Shown here: positions 8,215-16,440 of the stretch, one piece after another
Position numbering within the stretch: position 1 is the stretch's first letter
How the letters are laid out: each line of letters begins with the position of its first letter
NCBI GenBank assembly: GCA_020052955.1
Contig: JAGVOB010000068.1
Coordinates: forward strand, 1 to 35,686
Reading direction: 5' to 3'
Origin: Candidatus Omnitrophota bacterium
GTDB lineage: Bacteria > Omnitrophota > Gorgyraeia > VGKN01
Length of the DNA stretch: 35,686 nucleotides
Notes under the pieces: model-generated
Databases searched by the model: none
Told to the model about the DNA's origin: nothing
The model's input: only the letters and a program-made list of their open reading frames with translations
Position numbers and translations under genes: made by a program

Positions 8215-8366
8215 AATATTAAATATCAAAATGTAAAATGACACTCCAAAATTCAAAATGGATAACATAAACAAAAAATCAAATAAAGAACCAAGTCTTT
8301 GGTTAATAATTTTGGATTTAGATATGTCATTTTGATTTTTGGACTTTAATATTTGGATTTTGAAAC
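8215..8366. repeat. AT-rich word tract before guaB3
   Basis: Recurring words AAATATCAAAATG, AAAATTCAAAATGG, TTTTGATTTTTGG and TTTAATATTTGG, A-rich on the left and T-rich on the right, so the two halves are partly complementary. A small hairpin ACCAAGTCTTTGGT lies within. The tract reaches the TTG at 8353 and belongs to the family seen at 1439, 9541, 11120, 12690 and 35581. Confidence 0.55.
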
Positions 8367-8379
8367 AGGGGGTTTTGAT

Positions 8380-9540
8380 ATGGGAGAGTTTATAGGTAGA
8401 GGCAGAAAGGCCAGGAGGTGTTATGGTTTTGATGAGATTGCGCTTGTGCCGGGATCGGTAACGATAAATCCGAATGAGGTTGACACAAGCTGGCAGATAG
8501 ACTCAAAGCGGTATAAAGTTCCTATAATAGCGGCTGCGATGGACGGAGTGGTGGATACCAGATTTGCCATAGCGATGAGCTCACTCGGCGGGCTTGCCGT
8601 CCTGAACCTTGAAGGAGTGCAGACAAGGTACAAAAACCCGGATGAGGTCCTGAAAAAAATTTCAAAGGTTTCAAATGCGCAGGCAACCAAGCTCGTCCAG
8701 GGCATTTACGTTGAGCCCGTAAAGGAAAAACTTGTTTCGCTGAGAATCGAGGAAATTAAGAAGGCGGGCGCAACCTGCGTGGTGAGTGCTATACCCCAGC
8801 ACGCTGAGCGTTTCGGAGATATAGCTCAAGAGGCAAAGGCTGACATATTTGTTGTCCAGTCCACAGTTACGACCGTAAAACATATTTCAAAGGAATATAA
8901 AATACTGGATTTTCATAAATTCTGCAAGAGGATGAAAATACCCGTCATTATAGGAAACTGCGTGACATACAACACCACGCTGGAGCTGCTTGACACAGGC
9001 GCATCAGCCATACTTGTGGGTATCGGCCCGGGAGCTGCCTGCACTACGAGGGGCGTGCTTGGGATAGGCGTCCCGCAGGTTACCTCGACGGTTGACGCGG
9101 CCGCTGCAAGAGACTTTTATTTCAAAAAGAAAGGCAAGTATATCCCCATAATTACCGACGGCGGTATGAGTACGGGAGGAGATATATGCAAGGCGTTTGC
9201 CTGCGGTGCCGATGCCGTAATGATAGGCTCCGCATTCGCCCGGGCAGAAGAGGCACCGGGAAAGGGTTTTCACTGGGGGATGGCAACCCCGCACGCAAAC
9301 CTCCCGCGCGGAACAAGGATATATGTAGGGACGGCGGGTACACTTGAAGAGATTCTATTCGGCCCTGCCAAGACCGACGACGGTTCTCAGAATTTGTTGG
9401 GTGCTCTTTCTACCTCTATGGGAAACTGCGGAGCCAGGACTATAAGAGAGATGCAGTCTACCGAGATTATAATAGCCCCATCCATCCAGACAGAAGGAAA
9501 GATTTTCCAGGTAGTTCAAAGAGTGGGGATGGGAAAATAG
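8380..9540 (+). CDS. guaB3: GuaB3-type IMP dehydrogenase
   Basis: A 386-residue IMP dehydrogenase/GMP reductase family TIM barrel, expected to oxidise IMP to XMP with NAD+ in the cytoplasm. The N-terminus (IGRGRKARRCYGFDEIALVPG, then MDGVVDTRFAIAMSSLGG and LAVLNLEG) matches the GuaB3 branch. The protein has no CBS pair, unlike ordinary GuaB of about 490 residues. The active-site loop GIGPGAACTTRGVLGIGVPQ places the catalytic cysteine at C221. The phosphate-binding words DGGMSTGGDICKA and GADAVMIGSAFA follow. ATG 8380 with CAGGGGG upstream is preferred over TTG 8353, which lies in repeat-derived sequence. guaA follows 36 bp later, so the pair would make GMP. GuaB3 activity was long uncertain; the neighbour supports an IMP dehydrogenase role. 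Confidence 0.9.
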   Translation: MGEFIGRGRKARRCYGFDEIALVPGSVTINPNEVDTSWQIDSKRYKVPIIAAAMDGVVDTRFAIAMSSLGGLAVLNLEGVQTRYKNPDEVLKKISKVSNAQATKLVQGIYVEPVKEKLVSLRIEEIKKAGATCVVSAIPQHAERFGDIAQEAKADIFVVQSTVTTVKHISKEYKILDFHKFCKRMKIPVIIGNCVTYNTTLELLDTGASAILVGIGPGAACTTRGVLGIGVPQVTSTVDAAAARDFYFKKKGKYIPIITDGGMSTGGDICKAFACGADAVMIGSAFARAEEAPGKGFHWGMATPHANLPRGTRIYVGTAGTLEEILFGPAKTDDGSQNLLGALSTSMGNCGARTIREMQSTEIIIAPSIQTEGKIFQVVQRVGMGK

Positions 9541-9576
9541 TTAAAAATTTAAATATCAAAAATCAAATATCAAAAA
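9541..9576. repeat. AT-rich word tract between guaB3 and guaA
   Basis: The whole spacer consists of AAATATCAAAAATC-type words that reach the guaA start codon. No Shine-Dalgarno is visible, so guaA translation must be coupled or leaderless-like. Confidence 0.5.
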
Positions 9577-11115
9577 TTGAAAGAAGTTATTGTTGTTTTA
9601 GATTTTGGCTCTCAGTATAATCAGCTTATAGCGAGGCGCATCAGGGAAAAAAACGTTTACTCGCGAATACTCCCCTTTAATACCGATTTCGATATCATCA
9701 AAGGACTCTCCCCTAAAGGCATCATATTATCCGGAGGACCGGCGAGCGTCTATCAGAAAGGCGCGCCTAAAATAGACAGGCGCATATTCTCACTGGGTGT
9801 ACCCATACTGGGCATATGCTACGGCATGCAGGCAATGGTCCATACATTAAGCGGGAAGGTTGCGCCTACTAAAAAAAGAGAATATGGCTCGGCAGAGCTC
9901 CTTATCGATGATTCAAAAAACCTCTTCCTGGGTATACCCGCCAGGATGACCTGCTGGATGAGCCATCAGGATGTGGTCGAACGCCTGCCTTCGGGCTTTG
10001 AAAAGATTGCCCATTCCGCCGATACGCTGTTCGCCGCTATTATGGATAAAAAACGAAGGTTTTTTGGAGTGCAATTTCATCCTGAGGTGGCCCATACGCA
10101 ATATGGTTCTGATATAATAGAAAATTTTTTATACAAGATATGCGGATGCCGCGGCCTATGGACCATGGAATCCTTTATAGAGGAAGCCTCAAAAAAGATA
10201 AGTGCCGCAGTAAAGAGGGAAAGAGTCCTTTGCGCCTTAAGCGGCGGCGTGGATTCATCCGTAACAGCCGCCCTTCTAAACAGGGTTATTGGAAAAAGGC
10301 TTGTATGTATCTTTGTGGACAACGGCCTGTTAAGAAAGAACGAGGCGAATAACCTGAAGGAAGTTTTTGTAAAAAAACAGGGGATAGATGTCAGGATGAT
10401 AAATGCATCAGCGAGATTTTTATCCAGGCTCAAGTGTATTACCGACCCAGAGGAGAAACGAAGGATTATAGGAAATGAATTTATACGGGTATTTGAGGAG
10501 GAATCTAAGAAACTCGGTAAAATAAAATTTTTGGCACAGGGCACATTATACCCCGATGTAATTGAAAGCGTCTCCAGCTTCGGAGGCCCTTCAAGCACAA
10601 TCAAGACTCACCATAACGTGGGTGGCCTGCCTGCGAAGATGAAGCTAAGGCTTATCGAACCGCTCAGAGAGCTATTCAAGGATGAGGTCAGGGTTTTAGG
10701 GAAGAAGATAGGGCTTCCGGAGAGCGTTGTCTTCAGGCATCCCTTTCCAGGGCCGGGCCTTGCCGTAAGGATTATAGGAGATATCAACAAAGAGAATATA
10801 AGTATATTACAGGATGCAGATGAGATAGTGATGGAAGAGATTAAGGGCTCAGGGCTTTACAGTAGCCTCTGGCAGTCTTTCGCCGTGCTGCTTCCTATTA
10901 AAAGCGTGGGCGTCATGGGCGATGAAAGGACGTACGAAAAGGTTATTGCTATAAGAGCAGTTGAGAGCGTTGACGGTATGACCGCTGACTGGGCGAAGCT
11001 GCCATATGAGCTCTTAAACCGCATGTCAAACAGGATAATAAATGAGGTTAAGGGCGTAAACCGCGTTGTCTACGACATAAGCTCAAAACCGCCTTCGACG
11101 ATTGAGTGGGAGTAA
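9577..11115 (+). CDS. guaA: GMP synthase (glutamine-hydrolysing)
   Basis: A 512-residue GMP synthase converting XMP, glutamine and ATP to GMP, close to the usual length of about 515-525. The N-terminal class I glutamine amidotransferase has the nucleophile C81 in GICYGMQ and the His-Glu pair H168/E170 in FHPEV. The ATP-pyrophosphatase P-loop SGGVDSS is at 222-228. The C-terminal dimerisation domain ends in PPSTIEWE, the hallmark GuaA terminus. The start is TTG at 9577: it is the only usual start codon between the in-frame stop at 9550 and the conserved VLDFGSQY, and it has no Shine-Dalgarno. It follows guaB3 directly. Nothing essential is missing. Confidence 0.97.
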   Translation: MKEVIVVLDFGSQYNQLIARRIREKNVYSRILPFNTDFDIIKGLSPKGIILSGGPASVYQKGAPKIDRRIFSLGVPILGICYGMQAMVHTLSGKVAPTKKREYGSAELLIDDSKNLFLGIPARMTCWMSHQDVVERLPSGFEKIAHSADTLFAAIMDKKRRFFGVQFHPEVAHTQYGSDIIENFLYKICGCRGLWTMESFIEEASKKISAAVKRERVLCALSGGVDSSVTAALLNRVIGKRLVCIFVDNGLLRKNEANNLKEVFVKKQGIDVRMINASARFLSRLKCITDPEEKRRIIGNEFIRVFEEESKKLGKIKFLAQGTLYPDVIESVSSFGGPSSTIKTHHNVGGLPAKMKLRLIEPLRELFKDEVRVLGKKIGLPESVVFRHPFPGPGLAVRIIGDINKENISILQDADEIVMEEIKGSGLYSSLWQSFAVLLPIKSVGVMGDERTYEKVIAIRAVESVDGMTADWAKLPYELLNRMSNRIINEVKGVNRVVYDISSKPPSTIEWE

Positions 11116-11424
11116 AAGAAAATCCAAAAATCAAATATCAAAAATCAAAATGACAATGCAAAAATCAAAATTTAAAAAGCAAAAAACAAATAAATGAACG
11201 CTGAGCTGTCCCCAAAATAAATAAAAACGTCCCCTTTTTCTCTGTGTTTTGAGCTTTGGATTTGTTTAGAGTTTAGGATTTCGGATTTAGGATTTATAAT
11301 TGTGTAAATAATACTTAAGATAATTTAAAAAAACAAGAAAGGGAAACAGAATGGTTTCGCAAGAGATAATTAAATTTGCAAATGTAAAAATAAATGGGCG
11401 CTGTCCCCTTTTCCACCTTATCTA
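11116..11424. other. intergenic AT-rich words and GTCCCC motifs
   Basis: After guaA come AAAATCAAATATCAAAAATC words (to about 11190). Then come GCTGTCCCC (near 11211), ACGTCCCC (near 11229) and GCGCTGTCCCC (near 11399), with TTTAGGATTTCGGATTTAGG words between. The GTCCCC blocks recall palindromic motifs that flank Y1 (RAYT-type) transposases, but no transposase gene remains. No coding region is supported. Confidence 0.45.
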
Positions 11425-11477
11425 TTAAGCCGTAACATGCTGTTATAATTAATGTTATATAGAAACGACACGATTTA
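11425..11477 (+). repeat. 53-bp dispersed repeat, copy 1
   Basis: Runs from TTAAGCCGTAACATGC to GACACGATTTA. It recurs with one substitution at 19192-19244, also preceded by GTCCCCTTTT. At the second site its final 20 bp are tandemly repeated. The shared edge at GATTTA suggests the end of an inserted element. Confidence 0.7.
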
Positions 11478-11657
11478 TTAAAAAATAAATTATCTGCCGT
11501 AAGAAACAAAAGACAACTCTGGGTCTTTCCAATACTGAGCGGCAAAACGATAGATATCGATGATAGTTGTATTAAGCAGTATGAAAATACGGCTGCCGAA
11601 TTTTTGGAATTTTTATATGAACCTATACTGACCTTTTCTAAAAGTCGGAGGAATTAG
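11463..11657 (+). pseudogene. possible C-terminal remnant of an unknown gene
   Basis: A 64-codon open frame without an ATG start, ending at TAG 11655-11657. The stretch has ordinary protein composition (RQLWVFPILSGKTIDID, then EFLEFLYEPILTF). It begins inside the 53-bp repeat, so the 5' part of the gene seems to have been lost or replaced. The family is not recognised. It could be chance. Confidence 0.3.
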
Positions 11658-11688
11658 AGTAAAAAGGGGTCCCTAATTAATCTAATTA

Positions 11689-12123
11689 ATGAAAAATAAA
11701 AAAAGAAATAAGGGCAAACACAAATCTTTAAGGGGTTTGTTGGTTAAGGGCTATCTTGAAAAAGTATCAAGCAAGTTATTTGAATTAATAGAGGATAAGC
11801 TCAGCGAATTATTAAAGAAACAAAGCGGAATATATGTTTTATATAAAAATAACTCTATATATTATATTGGGTTAGCAAAAAGTTTACGCAGTAGATTAAA
11901 AGGACATTTAGAGGATAGGCATAAAAATAAATGGAATAAATTTAGTCTCTATATTGTTAAACGGATAAGATATTTAAGAGATATAGAATCATTAATGCTA
12001 CAATTAGTAAGGCCAAAAGGAAATAAAATTATAGGTCGTTTTGAAAAACACGGTAATTTAAAACCAAAAATAAAAAAGGAACTAAATGATTTACAAAGAG
12101 CACTTAATAAGGCTAAAGAATGA
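11689..12123 (+). CDS. small GIY-YIG domain protein
   Basis: A 144-residue protein with a single GIY-YIG nuclease fold. GIY is at 47-49, YIG at 59-61, the conserved arginine in SLRSRL at R69, a histidine at H73 and the metal-binding glutamate probably E100 in RDIESLML. The N-terminal 45 residues are very basic and could bind DNA. No second DNA-binding domain is seen, so it is neither UvrC nor a full homing endonuclease. The gene is AT-rich compared with guaA and dnaE and lies in a repeat-filled stretch, which suggests horizontal acquisition. No Shine-Dalgarno is evident before ATG 11689. Its substrate is unknown; mobile-element nuclease or repair roles are both possible. Confidence 0.75.
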   Translation: MKNKKRNKGKHKSLRGLLVKGYLEKVSSKLFELIEDKLSELLKKQSGIYVLYKNNSIYYIGLAKSLRSRLKGHLEDRHKNKWNKFSLYIVKRIRYLRDIESLMLQLVRPKGNKIIGRFEKHGNLKPKIKKELNDLQRALNKAKE

Positions 12124-12182
12124 GAAAAAGAAAAGTGAGAAAAAAATAAAGCTGATTTCTTTTTTGTTTGGATTTGAACTAC

Positions 12183-12258
12183 CATTTTATTTTTAGTTTT
12201 TGGATTTTTAAAAATGCCTCACTCCGACTTCGTCCATCTTCACCTGCATACCCAGTAT
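12183..12258 (+). repeat. duplicated 5' end of dnaE with its upstream tract
   Basis: 12214-12258 repeats the first 15 codons of dnaE (12733-12777). There are five base differences, all synonymous third positions. The AT-rich 30 bp upstream also match 12700-12732. Homology stops exactly where the inverted-repeat element begins at 12259. Confidence 0.85.
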
Positions 12259-12360
12259 GGAAATATAGGGACACTTCCCGTTTTCTTGAGTAAAAAGAAG
12301 GTAAAAATATTTTCTAAAGGAATGGGATTGAAAATGGGTTCCCTGCGAGTGGGTTTTTGA
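12214..12360 (+). pseudogene. truncated dnaE start fused to repeat sequence
   Basis: An ATG-initiated frame of 48 codons. Residues 1-15 are identical to the DnaE N-terminus, including the PHP-domain HLHLHTQY motif. Residues 16-48 are read out of the adjoining repeat element and end at TGA 12358-12360. It cannot have polymerase function. It is best seen as a 5' relic of a second dnaE copy interrupted by an insertion, although a short peptide could still be made. Confidence 0.7.
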
Positions 12361-12500
12361 GCCACATCTTGAAAATTTGAGCGGGCACGGTCTCCGAGTG
12401 AAAGCGAGGAGGAACGAGAATTTTCACGAAGCGAAGCGAGACACGCTGGGGCGAGCAAGCGTTGTGGCGAGAAAACCCCGAAGCAAGGGAAAATTTCAAT
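12336..12500 (+). repeat. structured dispersed repeat, copy 1
   Basis: Begins with a 39-bp block (12336-12374) that matches 29575-29613 with one mismatch. Conserved islands GCGGGCA..CCGAG (from 12381) and CACGCTGGGG (12442-12451) keep the same order in the other copy, while the arms between them differ. GAAAATT (12371-12377) can pair with AATTTTC further on. It may fold as RNA. Confidence 0.6.
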
Positions 12501-12520
12501 AAAGAGGATGTGTCCCTAAT
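12461..12520 (+). repeat. 60-bp repeat ending TGTCCCTAAT, copy 1
   Basis: GTTGTGGCGAGAAAACC through GATGTGTCCCTAAT. It matches 19571-19630 over the full 60 bp with about six differences, and matches 28053-28112 more loosely. Each copy lies upstream of a gene start (dnaE, aspS, and the small gene at 28138). Confidence 0.65.
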
Positions 12521-12584
12521 TAACAACATGCAACCAACTGAGTTTATAGAGTTTTGAAAATATGGGAAGTGTCCCTAATTTTCC

Positions 12585-12732
12585 TGCGGAGAATGGGAAG
12601 AATTAAAAAGTAAATTTAATGAGAGTAAACCTGATGTATCACAACCTTGATGAATGATGAGGTATTTATTTTTTATACTTAATTTTGCATTGTCATTTTA
12701 ATTTTTGATTTTTAATTTTTGAATTTTTAAAT
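12585..12732. repeat. dnaE upstream region with AT-rich words
   Basis: 12585-12656 includes a 22-codon open stretch (WEELKSKFNESKPDVSQP) that may be a gene tail but is too short to judge. 12680-12732 consists of TTTTTAATTTTTGATTT words running to the dnaE ATG. No Shine-Dalgarno or clear promoter is seen. Confidence 0.4.
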
Positions 12733-15700
12733 ATGCCTCACTCCGATTTTGTCCATCTTCACCTGCACACCCAATACAGTTTGTTAGACGGCGCCTGCCG
12801 GCTGGATGACTTAATAAAACTTTCCCAGCAGTATAAATTTCCTTCTCTTGCCATGACAGACCACGGCAATATGTTCGGCGCTATAGAGTTTTACGTAAAG
12901 GCTATAAAGGCCGGTATCAAGCCTATTATTGGGAGCGAGGTATACATAGCGCCGGGCTCAAGATTTGAAAAATCAACCAACCGTCTTGATGAGGCCTCCT
13001 TTCATCTTATACTGCTGGCAAAAGATGAGACGGGCTATAAAAACCTTATAAAGTTAGTGAGCGCCGGATACCTTGAGGGTTTCTATTACAAGCCCCGCAT
13101 AGACAAGGAGCTCTTGAGTCAACATTGCGCAGGCCTCCTGTGCTTGAGCGCGTGCCTGCAGGGAGAGATACCATACCTCATCGCCAGAGATAAGATAAAG
13201 GAGGCAATTGAGGTAGCGGAATTTTACAAGGGTATTTTCAAGGACGATTTTTATCTGGAGGTGCAGGATAATAAATTAGAAGAACAGGCAAAGGTTAATA
13301 AGGTGCTAGTTGAGATTTCAAAGAAGACGGGCATCCCGGTAGTAGCGACGAATGACGTTCATTATCTCTTAAAACAGCATGCAGCCTCTCATGAGGTTTT
13401 GCTTTGCATTCAGACCCAGACAACCGTAGACGACCCCAAGCGGCTAAGATTTGAGAAAGACGAGTTCTATCTGAAAAGCCCCGAGGAGATGAAACTGGCA
13501 TTCCACGAAATCCCTGAGGCGGTTTCAAATACGCTTGAGATTGACAACAAATGTAACCTTGAGCTGGATTTTACAAAGACTTATCTGCCCCACTACAAGC
13601 CCCCGGAAGGCAAGACCCGTGAGCAGTATTTAAAGGAACTTTGCAGCGAGGGCCTTACCAAAAGGTATGGTAAGGTTGACCCCGAGTCTGCAATAAAGGT
13701 TTTAGAAAGGATGGACTACGAGCTAAACGCCATTAAACATGCCGGGCTTACGAGCTATTTTCTTATCGTCTGGGACTTCGTACATTACGCAAAGGCGAGT
13801 GGTATACCCGTTGGGCCGGGCAGGGGTTCAGCGGCCGGCAGCTTCGTGAGCTATTGCCTGGGAATAACCGATATAGACCCCCTGAAATATAACCTTTTAT
13901 TTGAAAGATTCTTAAACCCCCAAAGGAAGAACCTGCCGGATATTGATATTGATTTCTGTTATGAGCGCAGGCAGGAGGTAATTGATTATGTTGCGAAGAA
14001 ATATGGCCAGCATAATGTTGCGCAGATTATAACCTTTGGAACGATGGCGGCGCGGGCTGCCGTCAGGGATGTCGGGCGTGCGCTTAATATACCCTATGGC
14101 GAAGTGGACAGGATAGCCAAGATGATCCCGTTTGACCCGAACATGACTTTAAAGATTGCCCTTGAGCAGGAGCCGGAGCTCAAAAATTTATATAACAGCC
14201 AGGAGAAGGTTAAGAGGTTAATAGATACTGCAGGTAACCTGGAAGGCTTAAGCAGGCATGCCTCTACCCACGCGGCAGGAGTGGTAATAAGCGAAGAGCC
14301 CCTGACGGAGTATATACCCCTATTTACTGCCGGAGATACTCAGATAACTACCGGCTACCCCATGGAGTCATTGGAGAAGATAGGGCTTCTTAAGATGGAT
14401 TTTCTGGGGTTAAAAACCCTCACCGTCATTGACCAGACTGTAAGAATAATTAAAAGGATAAAGTCAATTGACATAGACCTGGATACGATTTCACTTTATG
14501 ACGAAAAGGCCTATAAGCTCCTCTCGAGAGGCGATACCTTTGGTGTTTTCCAGCTTGAAAGTTCCGGAATGAGGGACCTTATTAAAAAAATGCGCCCGGA
14601 GAAATTTGAGGACATAATAGCCATATTAGCGCTGTTTAGGCCGGGGCCGCTTGGAAGCGGAATGGTGGATGATTTTATAAAGAGAAAGCGCGGGAAGGTA
14701 CAGGTCAGATATGACCATAAGCTGCTTGAACCTATCCTGAGAGATACCTACGGAATTATACTCTATCAGGAACAGGTTATGATGATTGTAAGTGCGCTGG
14801 CAGGGTTCTCGTTAAGTGAGGCGGATACCCTGCGTAGGGCCATGGCCAAAAAAGAGCCGGAGATAATGGAGAGGCTCAGCAAATTATTTATCGAAGGCGC
14901 TAAAAAGAACAGGATTGACGAGAAAACAGCGGAAAAAATATTTAATCTGATAGCGTACTTCGCGGGATATGGATTTAATAAAAGTCATTCTGCCGCCTAT
15001 GCGCTGATTTCCTATAGAACGGCGTACCTGAAGGCGAATTTCCCCGTTGAATTTATGACGGCGCTTCTGACAAGCGAAAAGGACAATATTGACAAGATAG
15101 CCTTATATAAGGAAGAGGCCGAAAGGATGGGCATACAGGTCTTTCCGCCCGACGTGAACGAGAGCTTTGCTAAATTTACCATGACCAAGGAACATTCGAT
15201 ACGGTTTGGCCTGGCGGCCGTAAAGAACGTAGGCCAGGGCGCCATTGATTCAATTGTCAAAGCCAGGGAAAAATGGGGCAGGTTTGAATCCCTGTATGAT
15301 TTCTGTGAAAGGGTAGACCCAAGGCTTGTAAACAGAAAGGTCCTTGAAAGCCTTATAAAATGCGGCGCGTTCAGCAGCTTTAACCTTTTCCGTTCGCAGC
15401 TTATAGCCGTGCTCGATGATGCCATGGAGACGGCGCAGAGTTTGCATAAGGACAGGCTTAACGGCCAGATGACCCTGTTTAGTTCGTTACGCGAAGACAT
15501 CAGGTTTAAGAGCCGCCTCAAGCAGCCACCTAGCATTAAGGAATGGCCGGAGAGCCAGTTGTTGGCATTTGAAAAAGAGATGCTGGGCTTCTATATAACA
15601 GGACACCCTCTGGCTAAATACGAAAAGATGCTCAGGACATTTACATCGTCTTTAAGCGAGGGTTTAAGGGTTTTAAAGGATGGCCAGGAAGTAACTATAG

Positions 15701-16191
15701 GCGGTATCATAAATAAGGCAAAGCATACGGTAACAAAAAAGAGGGCCGAAAAGATGGCGATACTTAACCTAGAAGATATGGAGGGATTTGTAGAGGTTTT
15801 AGTGTTTCCTGAAACGTATAAAAATTTTGAGCGGGTATTGAAAGTTGATACAATAGTGCTTGTAAAAGGCAAGGTTTCCTTGCGTGATGATATTCCAAAG
15901 GTTATTGCGTCTGAACTTATTCCTATTGAAGAGGCGAGGGAACGCCTTACAAAGGCAATCTGCATAGATGTTTTACCGGCCGGAATTGATGACGGCCTGC
16001 TGGGCAGGCTTAAGCTTATGTTGCTGAAACATCCGGGGAACATCCCCGTGTTTATTAAACTAAACCTTCCCGATAAGCCTGCCAAAATACTGGTAGAAAA
16101 AGAATATTATATCAAGCCGGAGAATTCGCTGGTAGAGGATATCGAGTCCGTCTTAGGTGAAGGGGTTGTAAGCTTTAGCAAAAAGGATTAG
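12733..16191 (+). CDS. dnaE: DNA polymerase III alpha subunit DnaE
   Basis: A 1152-residue replicative polymerase, close to E. coli DnaE (1160). The N-terminal PHP domain retains metal-ligand motifs (HLHLHTQYSLLDG at about 8-20, AMTDHGN near 40-46, NDVHYL). The palm motif LPDIDIDFC carries catalytic aspartates D403 and D405, and KMDFLGLKTL gives the third, D556. The fingers words GPGRGSAAGS, FRPGPLGSGM and GYGFNKSHSAAYA follow. The C-terminal helix-hairpin-helix region is followed by an OB fold (VTIGGII ... MAILNLEDMEG, near 980-1020) and a tau-binding-like tail. The start ATG 12733 begins the conserved PHP motif, with no Shine-Dalgarno. A fragment of its first 15 codons is duplicated 519 bp upstream. 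Confidence 0.98.
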   Translation: MPHSDFVHLHLHTQYSLLDGACRLDDLIKLSQQYKFPSLAMTDHGNMFGAIEFYVKAIKAGIKPIIGSEVYIAPGSRFEKSTNRLDEASFHLILLAKDETGYKNLIKLVSAGYLEGFYYKPRIDKELLSQHCAGLLCLSACLQGEIPYLIARDKIKEAIEVAEFYKGIFKDDFYLEVQDNKLEEQAKVNKVLVEISKKTGIPVVATNDVHYLLKQHAASHEVLLCIQTQTTVDDPKRLRFEKDEFYLKSPEEMKLAFHEIPEAVSNTLEIDNKCNLELDFTKTYLPHYKPPEGKTREQYLKELCSEGLTKRYGKVDPESAIKVLERMDYELNAIKHAGLTSYFLIVWDFVHYAKASGIPVGPGRGSAAGSFVSYCLGITDIDPLKYNLLFERFLNPQRKNLPDIDIDFCYERRQEVIDYVAKKYGQHNVAQIITFGTMAARAAVRDVGRALNIPYGEVDRIAKMIPFDPNMTLKIALEQEPELKNLYNSQEKVKRLIDTAGNLEGLSRHASTHAAGVVISEEPLTEYIPLFTAGDTQITTGYPMESLEKIGLLKMDFLGLKTLTVIDQTVRIIKRIKSIDIDLDTISLYDEKAYKLLSRGDTFGVFQLESSGMRDLIKKMRPEKFEDIIAILALFRPGPLGSGMVDDFIKRKRGKVQVRYDHKLLEPILRDTYGIILYQEQVMMIVSALAGFSLSEADTLRRAMAKKEPEIMERLSKLFIEGAKKNRIDEKTAEKIFNLIAYFAGYGFNKSHSAAYALISYRTAYLKANFPVEFMTALLTSEKDNIDKIALYKEEAERMGIQVFPPDVNESFAKFTMTKEHSIRFGLAAVKNVGQGAIDSIVKAREKWGRFESLYDFCERVDPRLVNRKVLESLIKCGAFSSFNLFRSQLIAVLDDAMETAQSLHKDRLNGQMTLFSSLREDIRFKSRLKQPPSIKEWPESQLLAFEKEMLGFYITGHPLAKYEKMLRTFTSSLSEGLRVLKDGQEVTIGGIINKAKHTVTKKRAEKMAILNLEDMEGFVEVLVFPETYKNFERVLKVDTIVLVKGKVSLRDDIPKVIASELIPIEEARERLTKAICIDVLPAGIDDGLLGRLKLMLLKHPGNIPVFIKLNLPDKPAKILVEKEYYIKPENSLVEDIESVLGEGVVSFSKKD

Positions 16192-16440
16192 TCCCATCCT
16201 TTGAAGGTTTAGGATGGTCTATCCCCGCGGATTAGTCCCTTCCTTAAGGCCCCCTCCTTTAGTTCCTTCCTTAGAGAGGTATTAGACCCATCCTTAGTCC
16301 CTTCCTTTAAGTGGTATCAGGAAGGACTATCCTTTCTGGATTAAAGGTTTAGGATGGTCTATCCCGCTGGATTAGGAAGGACTATCCCTGTGGGATTAGT
16401 CCCGCCGCATAATCTTACCTTGTGCCTAAGGAAATTAAAT
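16192..16440. repeat. TAGTCCCTTCCTT hairpin array, copy A
   Basis: Repeated and inverted words TAGTCCCTTCCT, AGGAAGGACTA, AGGATGGTCTATCCC and GGATTAGTCCC fill the stretch after dnaE, forming several possible stems (for example CCATCCT/AGGATGG just after the stop). Related arrays lie at 25283-25404 and 27972-28036. The first stem may act as a dnaE terminator. Confidence 0.55.

Larger units (their letters stand above)
12259..12584. mobile_element. 326-bp element with inverted ends
   Basis: The left end starts GGAAATATAGGGACAC and the right end, read on the opposite strand, starts GGAAAATTAGGGACAC. The 13-bp core AGGGACACTTCCC (12267-12279) is perfectly inverted at 12564-12576. The interior holds parts of two other dispersed repeats (12336-12374, 12461-12520) and no transposase. 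The left boundary coincides with the broken dnaE copy. It is probably a non-autonomous, possibly composite element; mobilisation by a Y1-type transposase elsewhere is a guess. Confidence 0.6.

Noticed and set aside
8353-8379. TTG start for guaB3
   Set aside because: The nine extra codons come from the AT-rich repeat tract; ATG 8380 has a purine-rich ribosome site and the family-typical N-terminus.
12579-12650. 22-codon open stretch (WEELKSKFNESKPDVSQP) as the tail of a lost gene
   Set aside because: Too short to distinguish from chance; mentioned only in the region description.
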